Assembly (NCBI GenBank): GCA_016294035.1
Contig: JAEDCT010000004.1
Coordinates: 1-64,000, forward strand
Reading direction: 5' to 3'
Length of the DNA: 64,000 nt
Origin: Treponema sp.
GTDB taxonomy: Bacteria; Spirochaetota; Spirochaetia; Treponematales; Treponemataceae
Shown here: positions 34,155-41,467 of the stretch, in pieces
How positions within the stretch are numbered: the stretch's first letter is position 1
Layout of the letters: each line of letters opens with the position of its first letter
Notes under the pieces: model-generated
What the model saw: the letters and a program-made list of their open reading frames with translations, nothing else
What the model was told of the DNA's origin: nothing
The model's database searches: none
Program-made: the position numbers and the translations under genes

Positions 34155-34189
34155 ATTTTATTAGCATAATTTAAAAAATTCAATATAAT
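34155..34189. promoter_or_regulatory. overlapping divergent promoters of lnt and the GHMP-kinase gene
   Basis: Minus strand: TTGAAT (34183-34178), 17 bp, TAAAAT (34160-34155), then 6 nt to the lnt ATG. Plus strand: TTAGCA (34161-34166), 17 bp, TATAAT (34184-34189), leading to the gene at 34254. The two polymerase sites overlap almost completely, so they should be mutually exclusive. Confidence 0.65.
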
Positions 34190-34253
34190 AAGGAAGACTC
34201 TGAAACCTTATGGTGTCTTGATGGTTTTCTTTAATGAAAAAAGGTGGGATTTT

Positions 34254-35429
34254 ATGGAAGAGATAATAGAAGCACATAAGAAGGAATTCGGAACAAAGCC
34301 CGATGTCATTGCGCGGGCTCCCGGACATTTTCATCTGGCAGGTGAACATACATGGTTTTTCAGGGATAAGACTCTGTCAATGGCATGCGATTTCTATGTC
34401 TATGTTTCAGTTTCATTTCGCGACGATCAGAATGTAAAATTTAATTTTGCACAGATGGAGGAAACCAAGAAGTGTTCCCTTTCTTCACTGAAATTTAAGA
34501 AAGAAGATAAATGGTCCAACGCCCTCAAATCAGTTTTGCATGGTTTTGCTTCAATGGGATTCAATCTCAGGGGAGTAAATGTGACTGTCTACTCGGATAT
34601 TCTTCCATCAGCAGGGTTTGGAATTACTACTGCATCGAAGGTTGCATTTGCCTGGGCAATGAAGGAATTATGCGGTTTCAAGGCAGGCACTGAGATTCTT
34701 CTGCAGGTTCTTGAAAGAGGCTCAAGAAACTTTCTTCAGAATGATAATTTCATGGCTGATGTTTTTTCGGCCGTGTATTCAAAAGAAAATAATTTTGTTC
34801 TCACGGACTATGCAAAGAAATCCCATGATCTCATTCCTTTCAAGTTCAAGGACAAGACAATACTTCTCACTGATGCCCGCGTTCCAAGAATTGTTACCTG
34901 GAATGAGGAAAGTCTTTTCCAGCCGGAAAATGTGCTTCTGCTCGGCGAGTTAAAGGAACCAAAGCCTTCTCTCTATGGGGGCTGGCACTATGAGGAAAGC
35001 AAGTCCGAGGTCAATGAGGTCTTGAGCGTGGTTCATGAAGAAACAAAGCACAGGCTGTTGTGCATCATGCAGGAACACAAGTGTATCCTAGACTGTGTTT
35101 CGGCTGTTGAAAAATGTGATTTTGCTTCATTTGCAAGGGCTGTAACAAAGAGCCATGAAGGAATGAGAGACTTGTATGATGTTTCATGTCCTGAAATTGA
35201 CTGGATCTTGAAGCGTGTAAGTAAGCTTGATGAAAATCCAGATGACTTGAGGACTCCCGTTAACTGCGGTCGAATTACCGGCAAGGGGTTTGGTCGTGGA
35301 GTGTATACATTCCTTCGTTCCACCGATGTTGAAAAGTATCAGGAAAAACTTTTCGAGTATTCAAGAATCTTCGGTTTTGAAGCCAAGTCTTATGTCGTTA
35401 AGCCTGGACGCGGGGTTTGCCTCGTATGA
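34254..35429 (+). CDS. divergent galactokinase-like GHMP kinase family protein
   Basis: A 391-residue cytoplasmic protein aligned to galactokinase along its length. The galactokinase signature is altered: RAPGHFHLAGEHTWFF (usual GRVNLIGEHTDY) loses the sugar-contacting Asp. The phosphate-binding loop reads PSAGFGITTASK instead of PxGxGLSSSAS. The third motif GRITGKGFGRGVYTF is well kept. A possible catalytic Asp remains in NFMADVFS. I start at ATG 34254, behind AAGGTGGG. Its stop overlaps the surE start (ATGA), so the two are coupled. Substrate may differ from galactose, or the protein may be a non-catalytic sensor. Confidence 0.8.
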   Translation: MEEIIEAHKKEFGTKPDVIARAPGHFHLAGEHTWFFRDKTLSMACDFYVYVSVSFRDDQNVKFNFAQMEETKKCSLSSLKFKKEDKWSNALKSVLHGFASMGFNLRGVNVTVYSDILPSAGFGITTASKVAFAWAMKELCGFKAGTEILLQVLERGSRNFLQNDNFMADVFSAVYSKENNFVLTDYAKKSHDLIPFKFKDKTILLTDARVPRIVTWNEESLFQPENVLLLGELKEPKPSLYGGWHYEESKSEVNEVLSVVHEETKHRLLCIMQEHKCILDCVSAVEKCDFASFARAVTKSHEGMRDLYDVSCPEIDWILKRVSKLDENPDDLRTPVNCGRITGKGFGRGVYTFLRSTDVEKYQEKLFEYSRIFGFEAKSYVVKPGRGVCLV

Positions 35430-36202
35430 AAATTCTTCTTACGAATGATGATGGCGTTGATGCTGATGGAATTAATGCCATGGAAAAAGTCTTGTCTAGG
35501 GCGCACCAGGTTTATGTCGTTGCACCCCACAGGAACAATTCCGGTGTTTCATCCAGCATTTCAATTTACAGGGAGCTTTTGCTTCATAAGATATCTGACA
35601 GGAAATATGCCCTGGAGGGGACTCCTGTTGACTGCGTGATTTCCGGTGTTCTGGGTGGTTATCTTCCTCATATTGACCTTGTTGTGTCTGGAATAAACAA
35701 GGGACCAAACCTGGGGACTGATGTGGTTTATTCCGGAACTTGTGCTGCTGCCCGTCAGGCTGCCTTGTCTGGAATTCCAGGACTGGCATTTAGTGTGGAC
35801 AACAGTGTTGGTGACAGTGAGAACTATCATTATGAAAGTCTTGCTGAATTTGCCCTCAGGAATCTTGAGCGACTTATTGTTCTCTGCGGTCCTTTGAATC
35901 GTCGCAAGCTGTACAATGACTATGAATTTTTCGTGAACGTTAATGCTCCAGCCATGGAAAAGTATTCCGGGGCTGAAATTGTTCCCTGCTGCCTGAGGCG
36001 TTATCCGGATCAGGTTTCAATAAAATCCTGCGGTGAAAATTTGTTTTCTTCAACATGTACAGGAGGTTCCATTATTGAAAGTGCCGGTAAGGAATATGCT
36101 GATCAGGATGCTGTCAAAAATGGGAAAATTTCGGTAAGTGCAGTTCGTGCTGAGCCATCATCAAAAAATGCCGTAACAGTAGAAAATTTTTTTATTTTAT
36201 AA
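35426..36202 (+). CDS. surE: 5'/3'-nucleotidase SurE
   Basis: A 258-residue metal-dependent phosphatase acting on nucleoside monophosphates and polyphosphate, linked to stationary-phase survival. The metal site opens with LLTNDDG (Asp8, Asp9) and continues with APHRNNSGVSSSI (Ser of NSG) and SGINKGPNLGTDVVYSGTCA. A typical SurE length. The start codon at 35426 overlaps the stop of the GHMP-kinase-like gene by ATGA; a start three codons earlier is possible but less usual. The TPR gene follows after 40 bp. Confidence 0.94.
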   Translation: MKILLTNDDGVDADGINAMEKVLSRAHQVYVVAPHRNNSGVSSSISIYRELLLHKISDRKYALEGTPVDCVISGVLGGYLPHIDLVVSGINKGPNLGTDVVYSGTCAAARQAALSGIPGLAFSVDNSVGDSENYHYESLAEFALRNLERLIVLCGPLNRRKLYNDYEFFVNVNAPAMEKYSGAEIVPCCLRRYPDQVSIKSCGENLFSSTCTGGSIIESAGKEYADQDAVKNGKISVSAVRAEPSSKNAVTVENFFIL

Positions 36203-36242
36203 GATACTATGAGTACCATGTTATGAAGGTGGATAAGGGGAT

Positions 36243-36941
36243 ATGGGAAACGAGAATATTTTAAAAGAAGGAATTTCACTTTTTAACCAGCAGAAATATA
36301 CTGGTGCCTTGACTTATTTTCTGTCATTGCCTGATGATTGTGGTGCCGATCCAGTGGAGTTGTCCTATTATCTTGGTCTTTCCTATGCAAAGCTTAAGCA
36401 TTATGACGATGCACTTCTTTATCTTGAGCAGGTTGTTACGTCTTCAAAGGATGCTGAAGATGAGACTTCAATGGAACGTGTTCTTCAGTGCCGGTATCTG
36501 CTTGCCGTTATCTATTGTTTGAGCGGACGAAAAAAACTTTCAGATTTTGAGCTTAACAAACTTCTTGAAATGGGTTACAGATCCGCTTCAATTTATGCTT
36601 CCCTTGCCTTCATTGCCTGGGAGCAGGGAAATGTTGATTTGAGTCTTGATTACTATGACAAGGCATTGAAAGATGATGATGAAAATCCAACGGCTCTCAA
36701 TGGTCTTGGATATGTTCTTGCCTGTGAAGGCAGGGATTTGACTCGTGCCCTCAATTACTGCAAGAAGGCTCTTGATATTCTTCCTGATAGTGCTGCCTGC
36801 CTTGATTCCCTTGGCTGGGTTTATTTCAAGATGGGGCTTATTGATGAATCAAAAAAATACCTGAAAATGGCATTGGATCAGGACAATACAAATCCAATTA
36901 TTGCTGAACATCTGCGTGAAGTTCAAAAGGTAGAAGAATAG
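36243..36941 (+). CDS. TPR-repeat protein
   Basis: A 232-residue helical protein with several tetratricopeptide repeats: about 13-46 (FNQQKYTGALTYFLSLP), 48-85 (SYYLGLSYAKLKHYDDALLY), then 120-153, 154-187 and 188-222 (LDSLGWVYFKMGLIDESKKY). There is no signal peptide, so it is predicted cytoplasmic. It lies 1 bp before the gene for the exported TPR-NHL-VWA protein and is presumably co-expressed with it. TPR proteins usually scaffold other proteins; the partner is unknown. Confidence 0.85.
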   Translation: MGNENILKEGISLFNQQKYTGALTYFLSLPDDCGADPVELSYYLGLSYAKLKHYDDALLYLEQVVTSSKDAEDETSMERVLQCRYLLAVIYCLSGRKKLSDFELNKLLEMGYRSASIYASLAFIAWEQGNVDLSLDYYDKALKDDDENPTALNGLGYVLACEGRDLTRALNYCKKALDILPDSAACLDSLGWVYFKMGLIDESKKYLKMALDQDNTNPIIAEHLREVQKVEE

Positions 36942-36942
36942 A

Positions 36943-39006
36943 ATGAAAAAAGCTTTATTTGTTTTTGCAGCCTTTGCTCTTTCGGCATCACTTTCTTTTT
37001 CTCAGTCAAATTTGACAGACACAATGAAAAACGAGAATTCTTCAAACAAATCTGCAGAATCTGGTTTTGCAGAAGATGAGTTCCGCCGCGGTGTTCAAAG
37101 TTACTATCGTGGTGCTTTTAATGAGAGCATCCTTGAATTTGAAAAGGCTCTTTCATATTTGCCTGGTGAACCAAGAATTCTTGACTGGCTGGGAAAGGCT
37201 TATTATAGGGCAGGTATTGAAGGTGCTGCCCTTCAGGAATGGAATTATGCCTCCCAGAGCGGATACGGCGGAGTCCTTCTCCAGAACAGGATGGAGATTG
37301 TTGGTGACCGTCGTGTTACTGATGAATACTTTGGCTTTTCACAAAAGTTTACAGAAAGTGGTTCTTTCCCAAATGTGAACGGAAAGGACATGATTTACAG
37401 TCATCCTATTTCTTCCCTTGCAAATCCTGATGGATCAATCTGGGTTGTGTCTCATGGTTCAAATGAAATCCTCAAGTTTGATGTGAACGGAATTGTCGTT
37501 GCCAGAAGCCGTGGTGCAGTCAATGGTTTGGACAGACCTATGGATATAATTCGTCTTTCAAATGGAATGCTTGCAGTATCTGAATATGAAGGATGCAGAA
37601 TCTCAATTCTCAACGACCATGGAATTTTCCAGAAGTATGTCGGTTCCAGGGGCGTAAAGGATGGTCAGCTTCTTGGACCTCAGTATCTTGCGGAGGATGA
37701 ATTCGGAAACATTTATGTTACGGATTTTGGAAATGGCCGTGTTGTTGTATATGATTCTGAGGGAACATATCTTCTTCATTTCGGACAGAAAACAAAGGAT
37801 TTCGTGGGACTGAAGTCTCCAACAGGAATTGCAATTGTCTCAGGTCGTGTTTTTGTTGCGGACAGTGTTCGTGGTTGTATCTACGAGTTTGACAAGTCTG
37901 GAAACTATATTGGTTTTCTGGTCAATGAAAAGGTTTTCGCAAGACCTGAAAGCATGAAGAACTGGGGAAAGTATCTTCTCCTTGCAGATTCAAATACAGT
38001 ATACACAGTTGATTCTGAGGATGGATCAGTTTATAAGAATGCGACAACAGGATCTGGTGTGAGTCAGATTACAAGTGCAGTTGCAGATAAGAACGGAAAC
38101 ATTATAGTCACTGATTTTAAGGCAAATGAAATTTATGTCATGTCAAAGATGACTGAGCTTATTGGTGGTTTTTTCGTTCAGTTTGAGCGTGTGATTTCAG
38201 ACAACTATCCGGAAGTAACAGTTGAAGTTCGTGTTGAAAACAGAAAGAGACAGCCTGTTGTCGGACTCAAGCAGGAAAACTTCCTCATTACGGAAAACAA
38301 GATTCCGGTAAAGAACATGGTGCTTCTTGGATGTGCTGACAACAATGACATTGCAGACATAACAATTCTCATTGACCGCTCAATATCAATGAAAGATTAT
38401 GAGGAACAGGTTAACACGGCTGTTCGTGAAATTACTGCCTCAATGGAAAACAAGGGAAAGGTTACTGTTGTAAGTGCAGGCGCAGTTCCCGTTACTGAAT
38501 TTTCCGGTATGCCAAATCAGCTTTCAAATTTTTCTGTGAGAGCCTTGAAGTGTCCGTATACAAACATCTGTTCTCTTGATCTTGCCATGAGACTTTCTTC
38601 AAATGGGCTTATTAATGCCGAGAAGAAGAGAGGAATTGTTTACATCACTGCAGGATCTGTTGGTCAGGATTCATTTACAAAATACAGTCTTTCGGATCTT
38701 TCAACATACATGAACAACAATGCCATTTCTTTCAGTACAATCATGCTGTCAAAGAATGCCCCTTCTGATGAGATTTCATTTATCTCGTCAAATACAACTG
38801 GTTCTTCATATTATGTTTACAGACCTGAGGGACTTTCTGGTGTCATAAAGGACATCATCTCAATTCCTTCTGGATTGTATCAGTTTAAGTACACATCATC
38901 TTTCCAGACTGAATACGGAAGAAAATATCTCCCTGTTGAAATTGAAACTTACCTTCTCAACCGCTCTGGCCGAGACGAAACCGGGTACTTTGCACCTTTA
39001 GAGTAG
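36943..39006 (+). CDS. exported TPR / NHL beta-propeller / von Willebrand A protein
   Basis: A 687-residue periplasmic protein: signal peptide (MKKALFVFAAFALSASLSFS), a TPR pair (about 40-100), then about six NHL-type propeller blades (130-400), each with a core such as GNIYVTDFGNGRVVVYDSEG. A VWA domain follows (about 470-640) with an intact MIDAS start DRSISM (Asp478, Ser480, Ser482). A short beta-rich C-terminus ends the protein. The combination suggests a metal-dependent adhesion or scaffold surface in the periplasm. Similar proteins occur in treponemes without assigned function. It is the last ordinary gene before the cassette-like island. Confidence 0.88.
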   Translation: MKKALFVFAAFALSASLSFSQSNLTDTMKNENSSNKSAESGFAEDEFRRGVQSYYRGAFNESILEFEKALSYLPGEPRILDWLGKAYYRAGIEGAALQEWNYASQSGYGGVLLQNRMEIVGDRRVTDEYFGFSQKFTESGSFPNVNGKDMIYSHPISSLANPDGSIWVVSHGSNEILKFDVNGIVVARSRGAVNGLDRPMDIIRLSNGMLAVSEYEGCRISILNDHGIFQKYVGSRGVKDGQLLGPQYLAEDEFGNIYVTDFGNGRVVVYDSEGTYLLHFGQKTKDFVGLKSPTGIAIVSGRVFVADSVRGCIYEFDKSGNYIGFLVNEKVFARPESMKNWGKYLLLADSNTVYTVDSEDGSVYKNATTGSGVSQITSAVADKNGNIIVTDFKANEIYVMSKMTELIGGFFVQFERVISDNYPEVTVEVRVENRKRQPVVGLKQENFLITENKIPVKNMVLLGCADNNDIADITILIDRSISMKDYEEQVNTAVREITASMENKGKVTVVSAGAVPVTEFSGMPNQLSNFSVRALKCPYTNICSLDLAMRLSSNGLINAEKKRGIVYITAGSVGQDSFTKYSLSDLSTYMNNNAISFSTIMLSKNAPSDEISFISSNTTGSSYYVYRPEGLSGVIKDIISIPSGLYQFKYTSSFQTEYGRKYLPVEIETYLLNRSGRDETGYFAPLE

Positions 39007-39008
39007 AA

Positions 39009-39056
39009 TATAACCTCAGGACTATTCCTCCACGAACTGTACAAAGTATTGTTATG
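39009..39056 (+). other. attC-like site A (left edge of cassette island, degenerate)
   Basis: Begins TATAAC and ends with TGTACAAAGTATTGTTATGT. The right arm shares the GTAC...ATTGTTA pattern with the other two sites, but the left arm is poorly complementary. It lies 3 bp after the stop codon of the NHL-VWA gene and may be an attI remnant or a decayed attC. Confidence 0.4.
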
Positions 39057-39092
39057 TGGACGCCCGCACTGGGAGCGCAATATGTAATAATA

Positions 39093-39500
39093 ATGAAAAA
39101 GAAAATTTTTCTTAGTTCGATTTTAGTATTTTTTTCGCTAACTTGTATTGTTGTGTTTTCGACTATTGCTATTAAAGAAAAAGCACGCAAAGAAGCAATG
39201 GAAAATACGTTTTTTCGTAACTTAAAAATAATCTGGAATGATGAAACAGAAAGTTCTAAAGGTAAAATAATAGAGATTCCATTTCACATATATGTAAGTT
39301 CCATGGGAGATGAAGAATTCTATATACGCAGACTTAAAATAGGAAAAACGAAATCGGTTCGACTGAAAATGGGTCATTATAAACTTTCACCAGGTTTTAG
39401 TTATGACTCTCCTATGGGGTATTCAATAACTATAGAACCTACAAATAATTGGTTTCGGAGAAAAGACGATTTTATAATAATTACAATCCATAAAATATAG
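39093..39500 (+). CDS. small exported/membrane-anchored orphan protein (cassette-borne)
   Basis: A 135-residue protein starting MKKKIFLSSILVFFSLTCIV, an N-terminal signal anchor or signal peptide. The remainder is short, basic and beta-rich (KGKIIEIPFHIYVSSMGDEE, VRLKMGHYKLSPGFSYDS). No family was recognised. Codon use is clearly more AT-rich than the flanking core genes. The start at ATG 39093 lacks a good ribosome site; a longer frame from 39054 adds 13 residues. It fills one interval between attC-like sites, as an integron cassette gene would, and its stop codon sits at the edge of site B. Confidence 0.6.
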   Translation: MKKKIFLSSILVFFSLTCIVVFSTIAIKEKARKEAMENTFFRNLKIIWNDETESSKGKIIEIPFHIYVSSMGDEEFYIRRLKIGKTKSVRLKMGHYKLSPGFSYDSPMGYSITIEPTNNWFRRKDDFIIITIHKI

Positions 39501-39561
39501 TAACCAATGCATAAACCACGCGGTCAAACCGCGCTTTTTTTGTACTCTTGATGATTGTTAC
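39500..39561 (+). other. attC-like site B with internal terminator hairpin
   Basis: The left arm starts GTAACCAATGCATAA and the right arm ends TTGATGATTGTTAC. They pair as GTAAC-AAT-CAT with single unpaired C and G on the left, the extrahelical-base pattern of attC sites. Between them CGCGGT-CAA-ACCGCG plus C and seven T (39519-39541) is a good intrinsic terminator for the cassette gene. The strand-exchange point would be G/TTAC. Confidence 0.55.
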
Positions 39562-39615
39562 AAAATATTGGACAATATAATTCGTAATATATTACGAAAT
39601 TTTTGAGGGGTGTAT

Positions 39616-39861
39616 ATGATTTCAATAAAACCGGTTTCAGATTTGCGAAATTATAATGAAGTTCTGCAGGATGTAGCAGATGAATCTCCTGTTTTTCTCA
39701 CAAAAAATGGACGAGGTTGCTATGCGGTGATTTCAATAAAGGATTATGAAAAACTTACAGCTACAAAAACTTTATTTTCTGAACTTAAAAAAGGAGAAGA
39801 TTCCGCAAAAGAAAAAGGCTGGCTTAGCACAAAAGATGTTCGTTCGATGGTAGGACTCTGA
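39616..39861 (+). CDS. antitoxin, Phd/YefM family
   Basis: An 81-residue antitoxin: the N-terminal Phd/YefM fold (ISIKPVSDLRNYNEVLQDVA, then PVFLTKNGRGCYAVISIKDYEKL) binds DNA, and the tail (about 50-81) is the toxin-binding part. The start at ATG 39616 has GAGGGG 6 nt upstream. Its stop codon overlaps the toxin ATG (TGATG), the standard type II toxin-antitoxin layout. The pair should repress its own promoter and neutralise the toxin. It sits in the second cassette-like interval; toxin-antitoxin pairs commonly stabilise integron arrays. Confidence 0.9.
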   Translation: MISIKPVSDLRNYNEVLQDVADESPVFLTKNGRGCYAVISIKDYEKLTATKTLFSELKKGEDSAKEKGWLSTKDVRSMVGL

Positions 39862-40184
39862 TGTTTGAAGTAAAGATTTCCCCACAAGCAGCGGAGGATT
39901 TGCTCGAAATAAAAAACTACATCGAAAATGAATTGCAGAATCCTATTGCAGCCCATAATACTGTAGAGAAAATTGTAGAAACCTATGAAGATTTGGCAAA
40001 TTTTCCAGAAATAGGGATTCCTGTAGAAAGATATGTTTCTTTTCCGACAGATTATAAATTTGTGCTTGCGAACAATTATTCTATTTTTTACAGAACAGAA
40101 GACGATTGTGTAAAGGTAATAAGGATAATGTATTCAAGACGAGATTTTGTAAGAATCTTGTTTGGCGATAATGAGAACACATAA
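39861..40184 (+). CDS. toxin, RelE/ParE family
   Basis: A 107-residue toxin with the ParE/RelE fold: VKISPQAAEDLLEIKNYIEN (helical N-terminus), IGIPVERYVSFPTDYKFVLANNYSIFYR (central sheet) and the C-terminal VIRIMYSRRDFVRILFGD typical of the superfamily. Whether it cleaves mRNA on the ribosome (RelE) or poisons gyrase (ParE) cannot be told by eye; the pairing with a Phd/YefM antitoxin is common to both. Its stop codon lies inside attC-like site C. Confidence 0.88.
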   Translation: MFEVKISPQAAEDLLEIKNYIENELQNPIAAHNTVEKIVETYEDLANFPEIGIPVERYVSFPTDYKFVLANNYSIFYRTEDDCVKVIRIMYSRRDFVRILFGDNENT

Positions 40185-40242
40185 CAAGAAGTTCAAAGCC
40201 GACACAGGCTCAATACCGCGTGCGGTACAACTCATTGTTATA
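40181..40242 (+). other. attC-like site C
   Basis: ATAACAAGAAGTT at the left is complementary to AACTCATTGTTAT at the right except for two central positions. An inner hairpin TACCGC-GT-GCGGTA (40213-40226) caps the structure. R-like boxes ATAACAA/TTGTTAT and L-like boxes AGTT/AACT fit the attC plan, and the toxin stop codon overlaps its start as in many cassettes. A second ATTGTTATGT follows at 40251-40260, matching the end of site A. Confidence 0.55.
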
Positions 40243-40285
40243 TTTAAGTGATTGTTATGTCCGGGATGGGGTTTTCTCAAAAAAA

Positions 40286-41467
40286 TTAGTCTTTCAAGAG
40301 CCTTGCCTTCTTCATTTTGAGGGCAGGGTTTTTGCTTTCCATGTCGAAGATGGCTTTTTCTACCTTCGATTTTTTTTTGTTTCCAAAGTCAAAGAGTGTT
40401 TCCTGCTGGGGAATTGATGTGCTTTCCAGTTTTTCAACTGATATTCCAATCAGTCTTATGCTTTTCTTGTCATCGTATTTTTTTTCAAAAAGTCTTATGC
40501 ACCTTTCGTAGAGATCATCAGAATTAGCAATGTTTATTTCGGAAGTTTCCTGAATGCTTACTGTTGAAAAATCATCATAGCGGATCTTTACAGAACATGT
40601 TCGGGAACACAATTTTTCCTGATGCATTCGCCACAGTATGTTCTTTGAAATAACCATGATAACAGATCCGATTGTGTATCTGTCGTGAACATCATATTCA
40701 AATGTAGTCTCTTCACTCATGGATTTGTTTTTTGCTTCCCTTCCAAATTCCATGTCTTTGTTTCCGCGGACTGCGTTGTACAGGAATGAACCCATGCTCT
40801 CACCGAAAATTGTCTTGAGGAGTGAAATTGATTTTTTGTGTATGTCTCTTGTGGTTCGAAATCCTGCGCTGTGAAGCCTTTCCTGGGTTTTTGTGCCTGC
40901 TCCCCACAGCTTTTCGAGTGGAAGGGAAAGCATGAATTTTTCCTCGTCACCAGCAGGAATGTAGGTAAGACCGTTTGGCTTTCTGAATCCTGATGCAATC
41001 TTTGCAACATACATTGTTGATGCTACACCAACACTTACCGTAAGTCCCGTTTCAGATTTGACGCGATCCTTGATTTTTTGAGCCGCTTCAACTGGACTGC
41101 CCCAGATGTTTTGTGTGCCTGTTACGTCTATGAATGCCTCGTCAATGGACATCTGGAGAACGGATGGTGAAAAGTCATTGAATATTGCCATGATTTCATG
41201 GGAAACCTGGCTGTAGTGATGGTAGTTTCCCCTGATGTAAATTCCGTTTGGACAAAGCCTTGCAGCCTGAGCTATGGGCATTGCTGAATGGACTCCGTAT
41301 TTTCTGGCTTCATAGGATGCTGTTGAAACTACGGCTCTCCTGTCTTCTGGAAGCCCTCCGATAATTACCGGCTTTCCCCGATACTGCGGATTGTCTCTCT
41401 GCTCAACGGATGCAAAGAAGGCATCAAGGTCAACATGGAGAAACACTTTGTCATAATTCCTGTCCAT
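40286..41467 (-). CDS. dinB: DNA polymerase IV (Y-family)
   Basis: A 393-residue translesion polymerase. The catalytic acidic residues are in FLHVDLDAFFASVEQRD (about residues 8-24) and SIDEAFIDVT. Palm, thumb (helix-hairpin-helix GAGTKTQERLHSAGF) and little-finger domains are all present. I start at ATG 41467, giving a 17-bp overlap with the upstream membrane-protein gene. No canonical C-terminal beta-clamp pentapeptide (QxxLF) was found at the end; QQETLFDF lies about 30 residues before it and may serve. Downstream lies the cassette-like island. Confidence 0.93.
   Translation of the reverse strand: MDRNYDKVFLHVDLDAFFASVEQRDNPQYRGKPVIIGGLPEDRRAVVSTASYEARKYGVHSAMPIAQAARLCPNGIYIRGNYHHYSQVSHEIMAIFNDFSPSVLQMSIDEAFIDVTGTQNIWGSPVEAAQKIKDRVKSETGLTVSVGVASTMYVAKIASGFRKPNGLTYIPAGDEEKFMLSLPLEKLWGAGTKTQERLHSAGFRTTRDIHKKSISLLKTIFGESMGSFLYNAVRGNKDMEFGREAKNKSMSEETTFEYDVHDRYTIGSVIMVISKNILWRMHQEKLCSRTCSVKIRYDDFSTVSIQETSEINIANSDDLYERCIRLFEKKYDDKKSIRLIGISVEKLESTSIPQQETLFDFGNKKKSKVEKAIFDMESKNPALKMKKARLLKD

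Noticed and set aside
39093..39500. Cassette gene 1 as an antitoxin or immunity protein
   Set aside because: No recognisable domain supports this; only its signal anchor and location can be stated.
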